Of a stretch of DNA of 64,000 bases, positions 10,904 to 22,169 are shown piece by piece. Each line of letters starts with the position of its first letter. The first letter of the stretch is position 1. Made by a program: the position numbers and the translations under genes. The stretch is from contig JADWQD010000013.1 in NCBI GenBank assembly GCA_016110215.1, positions 1,054,001 through 1,118,000 of the forward strand. Direction: 5' to 3'. Below the pieces are notes generated by a model. It saw only the letters and a list, made by a program, of their open reading frames with translations. It was not told the DNA's origin and did not search any database. Source of the DNA: Capronia americana. Its lineage: Eukaryota; Ascomycota; Eurotiomycetes; Chaetothyriales; Herpotrichiellaceae.

Positions 10904-11539
10904 TCTTACAATAGAGAGCAGTGGCAAGGCCGTTAGCACTGTTTTCCTCCACCTAGGCAATACAATGGAAGATAACGAAATACCTGGGACAAAATAAAGA
11001 ACCACTCTGGACACCAGATTTCATCAAGACATTCGGTGGGCGCACGATATGAAGCAACCATTCTCAGCCAACGCCACTCTCGAGACCAATCACCCGAAAC
11101 TCAATCGCATGCTCATGGCAAGACTGGGGGAGAGAAAGACATCCTGCGGGAGGACGCCCCGTGGCGGGCTGGTAAGAACTTCGGATTCCAGCTGATGGGT
11201 TGATACCCCGTGGCACACCACATGGCATGGCAGCTACGGGAGCGGGTGGTTGCAGGGGCCTTATTGGCATCCGTACTCCGTGCCTGCCTCGGGGGAACGC
11301 AGGCTCAATTACCCCGGACCCCGGGCTGCCTCCAAGGGGTGTACCCCGGAATCGGTGGAGTGGTGTTCTCCACCAATTGAGTACCTAGCGCCCTATTTTC
11401 GAGACCAGGCTCATTGATGCTCTCACTCAATCAGCTTGTACGAGTTCGCTAGAAGTACTACTACTTCGTGCAGGCCATAGCAGAACTCAAACTTTTGCTC
11501 ATCCATCCCATCTACCGGAAGTGATTAATCACCAAAGTC
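10904..11539. promoter_or_regulatory. Divergent promoter, lactonase-like (-) / P450 (+)
   Basis: 636 bp between divergent starts. It has several CCCCGG-rich stretches between 11290 and 11350 and a perfect 7-bp inverted repeat at 11354-11374. No coding frame supported. Confidence 0.55.
11354..11374. repeat. Inverted repeat, 7-bp arms
   Basis: GGTGGAG (11354-11360), 7-base loop, CTCCACC (11368-11374). It lies 166 bp before the P450 ATG; could be a dimeric protein site. Confidence 0.4.
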
Positions 11540-13619
11540 ATGCTGCTCTCGTCGGAAAACTTCTCCCAGGCGATCTCTTTGGCCTACACCACTGCGCAGA
11601 CCAGATGGCGACTGCTGTTGTTGACTGCATCAGTCCTGGTAGCAGCATGGGTGCTTTTTCGAGTAATCTACCTACTCTACTTTCACCCTCTGAGCAGAGT
11701 TCCGGGTCCATTCTTGGCGAAAGTGAGCACATCATGGCAATTATATTATGCCTCCAAATTATTGAAAGCGCATAAAGTTGAAGGCAAGAACCCACTAAGA
11801 GCGATGACTGAGAGCTAGCACTCGTTCTGACCAGCATTATACAGAGGCACACCTGCGATATGGAGATGTCGTTCGGATCGGGCCAAACGAGGTTTCATTC
11901 GCAAATCCAGGACAGCTGAAGGCCATCTATGGACACGGTGTTCCTGTACTGAAGACAGACTTCTACGCTGGAGGCAATTTCACCGGGATCGATAACATCT
12001 TCTCCATGAGGTCGAGTCGACATGTCTGCATCATATGGGGTGACACTGCTAACCTCGCCTGCAGGAATCGGGAGCAACACGCTGCAAGAAGAAAATTGAT
12101 GTCGAGGAATTTCGCTCAAGCCCCGTTGATGGAGTTATCCCCGAGCCTGGTCAAGAAGGCTGAGGCTCTCTGTCGTAAACTCGAAAGTTACGGATCTGCG
12201 ACGGTCAATATTTACCCTTGGTTGCATCGGCTGGGCCTCGAATACATCAGTATGCTGCGCTACAATGTCAGGTCATCCTGGAAGAAATGCCCGACTAACC
12301 CTCCGGTGTAGTCATGCAGACTCTAGGGTACGACCCGAAGATGACCGAGAACGACACCCAGCATCCTGCAATTCGAGATCTGGAAGTCTTCCCTGAGAAT
12401 TTCGCGCGACGGGCTGTTTTCCCCTTCCTTACCAAGCATGGAGTCAACTTCCCGATCAAGTCTATCAGGGAGCCGTTCCGTATCCAAGCCGGTTGGATCA
12501 CTGTAAGTGCAGGGCGAAGACCAGTCACAGTTGATTAATTGATCACCTCGGTTAAGACAAGCTGACCGAATGGTAGTATTGCCTCGAAGTGGTGCGGGAA
12601 CAACGTCTGAAGGAATCCAAGCAGAAATCGCCATGGATCCAGAAGTTGACAGAGAGGGACGACGAATATCTAGGTCGACCCATGAACGACCTCGAAGTTG
12701 CGGAAGAAATTATCAGCACACTGTGCGTGTCCAAATTCAACGGCCTCGAGAACGGAATCTATGCTAAAACCGCGGTGTCATGCAGGTTCGCTGGTTCCGG
12801 GACCACGTCGTCCACACTGGCATTCCTGGTGTACGCCGTCACGGCTGACCGGTCGATCTACTCGCGCCTGAAGGCTGAGCTATACGAGGCCTTCCCGCGC
12901 TGGCCGCGCGACGAGTCCGCCCTCCCTGAGGTGCAGAGGATCCAGCAGCTACCCTATTTGAATGCGGTCATCAGTGAAAGTCTGCGAAGATTTCCCACCA
13001 TTCCAGGGGCAATGCCACGGCGGGTTGTATCCTCCATTAAAGTAGGAGATCTAGAGCTTCCGCAAGATGTAAGTCAAGACGATACTTCCGACGGTACTTT
13101 CGACCAATAAAAGCAACCCCGTACCTCATTCCCTCATTCTGCAAAATGAAGAACCAAGAAACCAGCAATAATCGCTGACAACCAACTCAAACCAGACCAT
13201 CGTCAGCGCCCAGAACCATACCCTGCACATGCACCCCGAATACTTCCCCTCGCCAGAGAGATTCGACCCCGAGCGATTCCTCGGAGACAGCTCGAAAGCC
13301 AGGGAAGGATTGAACCCGTTTTCTGAAGGTCCACGAGCCTGTCTGGGTCGAAAGTGAGTCTCTTGAGACCAAGCCTCTCCTCCAAAGTTCCTTCTCTCGA
13401 GAACTTCAAAGTTTCAAGTTCGATTTGGCTAACAGACCAATTTATAGCCTCGCAATGCTCGAACTGCAAATAGTCACGGCCCTGTTTTTCAGATACTTCC
13501 AAGTGCAGCTCGATCCGCACATGAAGGCGGAAGACATGGAGATGAAAATCGCGTTTAGTGGAAGCCCCGTGGGAGAAAAGGTGCTTCTCAACTTGCAGAG
13601 AGATAATAATACTTCTTAG
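11540..13619 (+). CDS. Cytochrome P450 monooxygenase
   Basis: Eight exons: 11540-11783, 11845-12010, 12065-12249, 12312-12502, 12577-12722, 12786-13068, 13196-13353 and 13448-13619, giving 514 residues. The N-terminus has a membrane anchor (about 25-48, LLLLTASVLVAAWVLF) and a proline hinge (HPLSRVPGP). I-helix AGSGTTS, K-helix ESLRR and the heme loop FSEGPRACLGR (Cys454) are intact, so it should be active at the ER membrane with P450 reductase. Intron 1 appears to be of the GC-AG class (AAG|GCAAGA...ACAG); a GT donor does not give a sensible join. Likely role in the cluster is first hydroxylation of an alicyclic or aliphatic substrate, an inference from neighbours. Subfamily not assigned. 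Confidence 0.92.
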
Positions 13620-13836
13620 CGAGATCGCAGAGAGAAAAGAATGGCCGTTTTTCGAAGGTTCACGCTGCACTGCACGCCGGATCTTCACGAACCAGATGTT
13701 ATTTTTCCACTCTCATTATCCTTTCATTTCGACTGTGACGGCCTGCTCCCTCCATGTCAGTCTGGTTCTGTACATTTCCTTATATAGATACTAGGTTCCG
13801 AAACCATCAGCCCACACCACCTTAGGGTTATACGCC

Positions 13837-15334
13837 CTAGAGCGTATAGCGGAAGCCCTCGATGCCATCGATGGCCGGTCCTCCCTGCTCTACCTTTCTA
13901 TTCTGGCGATGGAAATAGAACACCAACACGCTGGTCATAAGGATGCTGCAGCAGGCAAATGCAATGGACAGATAGAGGCCAAAGAGATACCGTGGAGCAT
14001 CCTGGGTCCTGAAAATAAGAGCTCCGGCAATCCCACCGACTCCCGCGAAGCCGCCTTGTAACGGCAGTGCGATCTGACGCTTGCTCGACGAGGGGAGATT
14101 GTTGATGAGGAAGGCGATGATAGTAGGGATGGTGCAATTGTTTCCGATCGTCATCAGGAAGACACCCACGAGTCTTGAGCCCAGGTTTGTGCCCCATCCG
14201 ATCAGGACGATGCCAGCGATGACCAAGACCATGTGACCCACGATGAATGGCGATCGCATGTGGATACGGTCCGCCCACAGGCCTGTGCCGACGGAGCAGA
14301 AGACAGACAGGATCATCGGAGGGGTGACCAGGATCTGGCTGAGGGCTGTGCTGAACCCGAAACCCCTGAGGATAGAGGGGAGGAAGAAGGACAATGAATA
14401 CGAGCCGGCAGTCGACCAGAAGAGCAGGAGAGCCAAAGCCCAGCATCTCCAGTCGCTCAGAGCAGCGAACAGTCGGTGCCTGTCCATTTTCTCCTCGACC
14501 TCGCCTCGGTCATGGTGGAGACGTGCCTGGATATGGCGCAGCTCATGAGGTTTCAACCACTTGGCCCTTTCGGGGAATTCGCTCACGTAGCGGTACACGG
14601 GCAGGGCCAGGACAGCCGTGACGAGACCAGGCATGATGAAAATCCAACGCCATCCGCGAAGCCCCCCGACGCCTTCCATCAGGCTAAGCGCGTAGGAGAT
14701 GATGCCCTGGAAACCGTTCAGAAACGCGCCGCTCATGTACCAAATGGCGATCCGCTGGTGGGTTTCGTAGCGTTTGTACCAAGAGGAAATGATGTAAGAG
14801 CAGGTTGGCTTAAGGATGATCAGTCTCTGATTTCGTAGCTTAGATGGAGGGAAACAAACATACTTGAAATGCACCTTCGAAGGCACCCAGGAGCACTCTG
14901 ACGGCGATGAGCTCTTTCCAGTCATTGACGAAGCCACAGCACATGGCGAGCACACCCCAACAAAAGACCGCACCTGCGAGGTATCTCCTGACGCTGATCC
15001 GGCGGATGAGCATGTTGGACGGAACCTCGAGCAAGATATAAGTCGGGAACAGCATGAGAGAGACAATCGAGTATCGATTCCCCGTCAGCTCGAGATCTAC
15101 CTCCATGCCGGCAACTTTGGCCGATCCAATGTTGGTGCGGTCGAGCAACGAGAAGGCGTAAAGAGTCGCAAGCCAGGCCACGACATGGAGATCGATACGA
15201 CGCAGCAGTTTCTTGTCGTTGATCGCCGGGTATTCGCCGCCCACCGAGTCTTCGTGGCAGGCGATGTCGAATTTCTCATCCTCGAGTGCTGTGCTGTCGG
15301 AGACAGCCTCCGTTTTGGTCCACGGAGTCACCAT
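13837..15334 (-). CDS. MFS transporter, anion:cation symporter (Dal5/allantoate permease-like)
   Basis: Exons 15334-14864 and 14808-13837 (55-bp intron), 480 residues. It has a hydrophilic N-terminus, then about 12 hydrophobic segments in two halves. Family marks include RRIDLHVVAWLATLYAFSLLDRTNIGSAK near TM1, EVPSNMLIRR after TM2 and VLLGAFEGAFQ. This subfamily (Dal5, Tna1, Seo1) carries small organic anions such as allantoate, nicotinate and carboxylates at the plasma membrane. Placed tail-to-tail with the P450 and head-to-tail after the acyl-CoA ligase, it is a likely uptake system for an acidic cluster substrate or intermediate. Confidence 0.92.
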
Positions 15335-15950
15335 TCCGGCTTTCTGTATCGAAGGTCAAAGCGTCGAGGCCGGGAGGGGAAGGTCCACAGACTGAGATCG
15401 GCTGTCGAACGGAGCCCTCGAACAACGAGCTCTGGGGTCTGGAGTCCGGGGTTCATGGAGGATTGATAGTATTGATTAAATACCAGGATCTGGGGTCCCC
15501 ACGTTGTCTACGACCCACTCATGCCTCGGGGTCAACGGAGCCAATGGGGATGGCCTCCTGGCCGCTCGGCCCGAGGTCTCACACTAGTAGTAGAATGGAC
15601 CGGGTCGAGATCTCTCATTCCTGATCGCGTTAGTTCCGGTGCCCCACCCCACTTGTGTATCTAGACAATACTACAACACGACCGATTCATGTATCCGCAA
15701 GTCTGGAGAGGCAATCATGCAACCTTACCGAGGCGCAAGTCAAAATCATTATCGCAGTGTCTCAGTGTGTGTTTCCAAGCATCGGAATCTAGTTACTTGG
15801 CTGCATCTCGGCGGAAAGGGACAGAGGGTTGCTCACGATGCTTTCACCATTACAGAGCGTCTAGTTCTATCTCTTCAATTGGCAGCTCCCGCCGCTCGGT
15901 CCGATATGATACAAGCCGGCCACTCCTCGATGCCAGTGTCCAATGGCACA
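15335..15950. other. Intergenic, MFS promoter
   Basis: Upstream of the MFS ATG at 15334 and 3' of the acyl-CoA ligase (both minus). No gene and no CGG-N11-CCG site found by eye. Confidence 0.55.
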
Positions 15951-17880
15951 TCAAAGTTTGACCCTCGAGGAAGACCATTTTTGAATGTCAGGGTGATCGG
16001 TGCAGAACAAGTCCTTTTTGATCAGCAGTTTGGGAACCTTCAGAGTTGTCGTCTTGGGTAATTCGCGAACGACGCGTAGCAATGTCGGTAGTTTGTAAGA
16101 AGAGAGTTTGTCCCTGAGAAACAATCGAAGCTCTGGCAACGACAGGGAATCTGCACCCTGGATGTATGTTAGGGGGTTGTAGTAGGTAGATGAATTGCCT
16201 TACCTCATTCAAGACGACTGCGGCGGCAATGCGTTGGCCAAACTCGTCGTCTTCGACGCCGACAACGATCGCCTCAGCAATACTGGGATGTTCGAGAATC
16301 TGCCGCTCCACATCAAGCGCCGAGATCTTGTATCCGCCAGATTTAAGGACTGCTTGTTAGCTAGGTTGAGGTGTAAGGCAGGCGCACATACTGTCAACCG
16401 ACTTGCGCCCCTTGATGAAAAAGTTCTCACCATACTTCTCGGCCACGTCACCAGTCTTGAAAAATCCATCGGCGGTTAATGACTTCTTCGTAGCTTCAAT
16501 ATCGTAGACGTATCTGTGTCGGTCAATATACGCCTCGATAAAGATCTCCCGGGTCAACAAACTTGGAGAAAAGGAAAGGGGACCGGATGAAGATCTCGCC
16601 CTCGTCTCCCTGTTCAAGGTATGATTCTATGCCCGGATTTGTCGTGCCTACAGAGCCCTGGATATTTCCGTCAGCGTTCCTCTAGGGGATATCACGTTTA
16701 AACTCACAGGCACAACAGGAACCCCAGGACGGTGGGTAAAAGGGTTTCCAAACTCGGTACCACCATATCTCTCCGCGATTTGCCGGCCTCTGCATAATGC
16801 CGCCCATTTAGATGCAATGGACGCAGGCAAAGCGGCCGAGCCACAGTGGAATTGCTCAATATTTGAAAGTGCTGTTTGATACAGTTCTCTCTCAACCGCG
16901 TCAATGCCTGGTGACCACTTCTCCCAATGTTGCAGGAGACGGACGTAGATCGTTGGGACGGCGGAAAACAGATTGATGCCTCCCAACTTGATCCGTTCCC
17001 AGACCTTGACGGCGTCAAACCTGGGCTGAGTGAACTCCACACAGCCTCCACCGACTAGAATAGGAAGGATGTTGACCAGCAAACCCGTGGCGTGGTGCGT
17101 AGGCAGTAAGTTTAAACCCACGTATCCCGGTCGGATATTCTGCCGCCAACATTGCAAGCTTGAAATCGCAAACAAGTTGTACCGTCGCAAGGCAACCCCT
17201 TTAGGAGGACCAGTAGACCCCGAGGTGAAGATAATCAGCCCGGGTTTGTTCGGATCTGGAGTCTTGGACGATGAGAATGTGAGTGTGCTTGGAGTTACCG
17301 GCGTGTCGTCCACCATGTCATCCAGAGTTACCACAACGTAATCCTCTTCACCTTCCTTGGCCGGTGACCCAGACTGTGCTATGCTGAAGTACTCTTTCGA
17401 GCAGATCGTAGCCAAGGCTCTAGATGTGCGCAACACATGGCTGAGTTCTTTTGGGGTGATATGAATGCCTGTCTAGTCGTTAGTCATTCATCCGAGTCCC
17501 AAACAGCCATTCTGTTCTGGTATACTTGTAGGGACTGCAACGCCACCCAGTGCCAACACCGCCAGGAAGATGACGACAAACTCGTACCCACGCGCAATCA
17601 ACACGAAAGAGGCCTCCCGCTCGTCATGGATCGTGTCGAGTGCCTTCGGGGAGATTGCGATCCGGATTCGATTTCGAGTGGCGACCACATCACTCAACAG
17701 TTGCCGATAGTTCACGTCAATGCTGCGGAAAGGGTCTCGAACGGCAGACGTGTTGCTGTAGAATGCCAGAAAATGAAGCCTGTGAAAAAGAAGATCATGC
17801 GGCAGCACCAGCGGGCCTTCATGGCGAGTGGTCAGGTCAGTGCGATCAAATGTCGCGGGATCAAGTGATTCAGGTGCCAT
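15951..17880 (-). CDS. Acyl-CoA ligase, malonyl-CoA synthetase (ACSF3/MatB)-like
   Basis: Six exons: 17880-17526, 17468-16708, 16657-16563, 16513-16392, 16349-16204 and 16157-15951, giving 561 residues of the ANL superfamily. It activates a carboxylate with ATP to acyl-AMP and then acyl-CoA. The P-loop is FTSGSTGPPKG (199-209), A5 is ERYGGTEFG, A7 GFFKTGD, A8 GRKSVDILKSGGYKIS, and the A10 lysine lies in TTLKVPKLLIKK. The A8 region (LKSGGYKISALDVERQILEHP) is the pattern of malonyl- or methylmalonyl-CoA synthetases, pointing to a short dicarboxylate substrate. The C-terminus is VKL, at best a weak PTS1. The A5 motif (GGTEFG rather than GMTE) is unusual. In the cluster it could activate the (di)acid made by the ALDH. 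Confidence 0.9.
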
Positions 17881-18333
17881 GTGAAGGGGCTGTCAGCTAA
17901 TTTCGCAGCTGGAGGGCTCGGGGAGGCTGAAGTCCTTCTAAATCTCTTGTCTGCTATTACATCGACGGATCTACGGGGGTTTTGAGCTCGAGACCTTTCC
18001 CAGACAGGCTTTGAATGCCGAGCAGACCAAGGCCCGCGCAGGTGCCGTCAACTTCCCGGCAACGTGGATGTATCTTTTCGTCAAATCAATTTCACGCGTT
18101 TCCCTGTACACCACTTCAGGCCGGTGTGTTGTAATGGTGATATTGATCACTTGCTGCCATTTCAAGTAGCTTCCAACAACAGAGAATCTTGACCATCGAA
18201 GGGAATAATGGCCATCTACAGTTGAGCGGCACACTTTCGGTTGAACATAGCATTGATCCGAGACTTAACCCGGTAGACTACCAGAATTTTCCGTCAAACA
18301 TGCACATGCCCTTTGCCTCAATCCACTGGAGAG
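17881..18333. promoter_or_regulatory. Acyl-CoA ligase promoter region
   Basis: 453 bp between the ADH stop and the ligase start. Two CGG-N17-CCG repeats lie close together at 18238-18260 and 18271-18293. No gene seen. Confidence 0.5.
18238..18293. promoter_or_regulatory. Two tandem CGG-N17-CCG motifs
   Basis: CGG 18238-18240 / CCG 18258-18260 and CGG 18271-18273 / CCG 18291-18293, each with a 17-base spacer, 33 bp apart. A third CGG-N17-CCG lies in the ALDH promoter. Spacing is compatible with a binuclear-cluster dimer, but this was noticed after the fact. Confidence 0.25.
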
Positions 18334-19579
18334 TCATTGATGCCCTTTCGTTAGACCAGCCACATCGAAAACAACTTTATGGACTTTCCTTGCGGCAAAA
18401 TCCTCGTATGCTTGTGCCGCATCTTCGAGAGACATCTTCACTGAACACAAAAAAGCAAGCTTGTCTTGCTGTTTCACGAGAACATCCAGTGCGTCGTCAA
18501 AAACGCTCCGAACTGGACATCTGCCGAATCCCATTTTCACGCCTTTGCCGTACAGAGTCAGTCCCTGCAAGGGGATAGTATCCGTGTGTACTCCCACGGA
18601 ACTGAGTGTCCCGTACGGTCTGACCAATTCTAGTCCAAGAAGCAAAGCGTCAGTATGTCCGACAACCTCCATGACAGCATCAGCACCTCGGCCTTCCGTG
18701 ACGGACTTTATCTTCTCGACGGGATCTTCGTTGAGGTTGAGGGGGATAGCCCCGACTTTCGCGGCTTCGGCCAGACGATCAGACACCGAGTCAATAGCGT
18801 AAACATGCTTGACCATCGTGAGGGCGGTTGCGATCGCACAGATCCCGACCGGGCCACATCCAATAACAACGGCAGTCATCTCATTGCGACGGCTCAAGGG
18901 GAGGTCCTTCACGAACCGTGAGGCGGCAAAATATCCAGTCGGCATGATGTCGGCCATCAACACAAGCATCTGCTCGGGAATTGCTGAGAAACATTAGATA
19001 GAGCACCACCACCTCCACACTGGCTAAGGCTCTCACTTACTGTCAGGGGCTTTAACGACACTTGTGTCCGCCAAAGGCACTCTTACGAACTCTGCTTGAC
19101 CACCCTCAAGCTGACCAGGCAGGCCGAGCATCAGACCTTTCGTACAGCGGCCCGACTCTCCCAATTGACAATAGTAGCACGATGAGCATGCTGTGCAGAA
19201 AGGGACAACAACTTTGTCTCCGACCTGTAGGAGCTTTACCTCGGAACCCTTTTCCTCCACTGTTCCAACAACTTCGTGACCGATTACGAAGTCCGATTCC
19301 ACCTCGAGACGGCCGTGATACCAGTGAAGATCAGAGCCCTAGATGAAGATGTCAGGTTCCTGTTGCCAGACCTGTTGATATATTTGACGTACGCAGAGGC
19401 CTGAGGATGTCACTTTTATGATCACATCCGTATTCTCTTGCAGGCTCGGACGTGGCCGGTCTTCGACGGCAACCTAGATCGAGCTCGTCATGAGATTCCG
19501 GCCACAAAATCAACCATGGAGGCCACCTTACCCTGTGAGCTCCTTTTAAAACAACGGCGCGCATTGTCTTGGTTCCCAT
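18334..19579 (-). CDS. Zinc-dependent alcohol dehydrogenase (MDR)
   Basis: Exons 19579-19532, 19473-19393, 19338-19041 and 18983-18334, 358 residues. Catalytic zinc site: Cys43 (split at an intron as GLC|GSDLH) and His64-Glu65 (GHE). The structural zinc cysteines are present as C94-x2-C97-x2-C100-x7-C108. The Rossmann fold has VVIGCGPVGICA and an Asp after beta2 (YAIDSVSDR), suggesting NAD preference. It oxidises alcohols to ketones or aldehydes in the cytosol; the closest general type is the formaldehyde/secondary-alcohol dehydrogenase branch. ATG at 19579 chosen; Met6 is an alternative. It is divergent from the BVMO across a shared promoter, so supply of the BVMO's ketone is the simplest role. 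Confidence 0.92.
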
Positions 19580-20306
19580 GGCTAGGTTTGAAAGTATTGA
19601 GGTCTGCGAGAATCCTATTCCTTCGGAGGTTGCTTTGCTTATTATGAAAGTATTCAGGTTGTATCCTGAAAAAATTGATATTTGAGCAACCTTCAAGCTA
19701 CTCTAGAGTTGCTATCCAACCCTAATTGCGACACTCACGAGCCATACTAGCTACGGTAGCATCGATCATGGGGTTTCGGGCTACCTCTTTCCGAAAAGAC
19801 ATTGCATGATCCGCGTAAACATGACCTCCCCAGTAAACTAACCATGCCCGCTCGCGCCGAGGCAGAAACCAACCACGTGGTTGACCAGCCCGCCAGGCGA
19901 TTCCATTACTTGATCGCCCGGAGAATAAGGGTCAGGCTGGCCGTATTTGGGTGAAGGGAACTCTCGGGATCAACATAAAGGGGCTCTTTCAGTGGTGTTG
20001 CCGAGGGTCTATAGGAGATCCAGGACCTACGACCAGACCACCAGCTGCAGCTCGGCCCGAGGGCAGAGGGCAGATGCGGCAGCCACCGTGTCGGTTGGCG
20101 ATGATATTGCCATGACCGAATTAACTATCTCTTGTAAGACTGACGTGTCAGAGAGGGGACCTCGGTCTTGAAGATCAAGAGCTGTTTTTTTCGTCTCCAT
20201 CATGGGGTATTGAAATTGGGTGAGAATGCGCGAGTAACTTCACAACTCAGTCTAAGCTGCCCGAGCGCATTGTCAAATACGTTTGCGGACAGAAAGACTT
20301 GCGATT
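19580..20306. promoter_or_regulatory. Bidirectional promoter, ADH (-) / BVMO (+)
   Basis: 727 bp between two divergent starts of enzymes catalysing consecutive steps. It contains one strong palindromic zinc-cluster-type site at 19774-19796. No coding frame supported. Confidence 0.65.
19774..19796. promoter_or_regulatory. TTTCGG-N11-CCGAAA palindrome, candidate Zn2Cys6 site
   Basis: Six-base perfect inverted arms at 19774-19779 and 19791-19796 with an 11-base spacer (inner CGG-N11-CCG). It is 195 bp from the ADH start and 511 bp from the BVMO start. The arm extension beyond CGG/CCG makes a chance match less likely than for the other sites. TF1 or TF2 is the natural candidate binder. Confidence 0.5.
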
Positions 20307-22169
20307 ATGAAGAATATCGACCTCGAGGACGGACAGGGCGGGCAGGTGGTAACGTCCTTCCTACCAAGATCCCACAATAAGGATCAGACACTACCGGGCA
20401 CCGTCCCTGCCGCGGTAGAGGATGTGACCATCCCAGACCAGTTGTTTGGTGCTAAACGGGGTCTGAGAGTGATCGTGATCGGAGCTGGCGTATCTGGGCT
20501 CAATTTCTTCAAGAGGGCCGAGGAGCAGGCAGAAAACCTGGACATCGTGTGCTACGAAAAGAACGCCGATATTGGGGGCACTTGGCTGGAGAACCGATAT
20601 CCCGGTTGTGCTTGTGAGTCCCCTGAATGTGTCTTTACTTGATTCACCACCCACTAATCGTTCAGAAAAGGTGACATACCTTCGGTCGTCTACCAGTTCC
20701 CGTGGAGACCTGCTCGCTGGTCGCAATTCTGGTCTCATTCAGAGGAGATTTGGCGGTATCTCAAATCAGTAGAACAAGAGAACCGATTCGTCGAAAAGTA
20801 CGTCAAATTACAGCACCAGGTCGAGGCGTTGTCGTGGAGTGACAAGAATGCGAAATGGACAGTGAGTGTCCACGATGTTCAACGAGATCTCCGGCTTGAA
20901 GACCACGCTGATGTGGTTATCAACTGCACTGGAGTGTTGAGTAAGTGGAAATGGCCTGCCATCCCAGGCCTGCAGTCGTTTCGGGGCACTCTACTCCATT
21001 CGGCCGCCTGGGACTCTTCGGTCAGCCTGAAGGGGAAGCGTGTCGCTCTTGTTGGTGCTGGTAGCAGTGCCGTGCAGATCTTACCGAGCATCTACGAAGA
21101 CGTCGACAAAGTCTACACTTGGGTTCGCAGCAAAGTCTGGATCACCGGGAACTTCAGCCAGACGTTCACGCGATCCGACGGATCCAACTACCAATATACA
21201 GACGAACAGCAGAAGATCTTTGACGACTCTCGTCATGACGAATATCTGGCGTATCGCAAGATGGTCGAGGAGCCCTTCAACCGACGCTTCGAGTTCATTG
21301 TCAACGGCACCGAGGCGCAACAAAACACGTTTGATTATTGCAACCAACACATGAGATCCAGCCTCCAAACAAGACCTGACCTCATCGAGAAGATTGTGCC
21401 CACAGATTTTTACGTTGGTTGCAGAAGACCCACGCCCGGGTACGGATATCTTCAAAGCCTCTGCGCGCTGAAAACCACCACTTACACGGACAGCTTGAAG
21501 ACCATCACCGAAAAAGGCTTCATTGACCCCGAAGGCAATGAGCAAGAAGTCGACGTGATCATCTGTGCTACCGGATTTGACACATCCTTCAAACCCCGGA
21601 TCCCACTTCTCGTCAATGGGGTTGACATGCGCCAGAAATGGGCCCAAGACCAGCATCCGCCGTCATACCTCAGTGTTGCTTTGGGAGGGGTGCCGAACTA
21701 TCTGACATCTGGCGGTGCATACTTCCCCGTCGCCCACGGATCATTCTTTCCTCTCATCGACTCTTTCTGCAAATATGCCCTCAAGGTCATCGAGAAAATC
21801 CAGGTCGACAACATTGCATGGGTGGCGCCCAATGAAACGAAGACGAAGCAATTTCTGCGGCACGCCAACACCTTCCTCAAGCGAACGGCCTGGAATGGAC
21901 CTTGCTCGTCATGGTTCAAGGGTGGGACTGTGGACGGTCAACCGGCGCTGTACCCCGGGTCACGGCTGAGCTTCATGAAGCTCGTCGAGAATGTGCGCTT
22001 CGAGGACTACGACATGGAGTACCTGGATCGAGAGAATCCTTTCGCTTTCCTCGGAAAGGGAAAGCATGTGTGTGAGGAAGATGGAAGCGATGTCACATGG
22101 TATTTAGGGGCGATCAGCGACCAGACCTTGAAAGATACCTTGCGAGAGCGAATGACGGCGCCAGAATAG
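20307..22169 (+). CDS. Baeyer-Villiger monooxygenase (type I, FAD/NADPH)
   Basis: Exons 20307-20613 and 20671-22169, 601 residues. FAD-binding GAGVSG at 59-64 follows a ~50-residue N-terminal extension. GGTWLENRYPGCACDIPS, typical of fungal BVMOs, comes next. The type I fingerprint F-x-G-x3-H-x3-W-D is at 206-217 (FRGTLLHSAAWD), and a second Rossmann motif VALVGAGSSA binds NADPH. The enzyme inserts one oxygen next to a ketone carbonyl, giving a lactone or ester. Length with N-terminal extension resembles large-ring ketone BVMOs (about 600 aa) more than the ~540-aa cyclohexanone type; this is from general knowledge, not a search. The intron acceptor is AAAAG. First of three co-directional genes with ALDH and esterase. 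Confidence 0.95.

Noticed and set aside
15639..16061. 140-codon plus-strand open frame upstream of/over the CoA ligase end
   Set aside because: No family pattern, overlaps the ligase C-terminal exon antisense.
21081..21656. 191-codon minus-strand open frame
   Set aside because: Antisense of the BVMO exon; no own motif.
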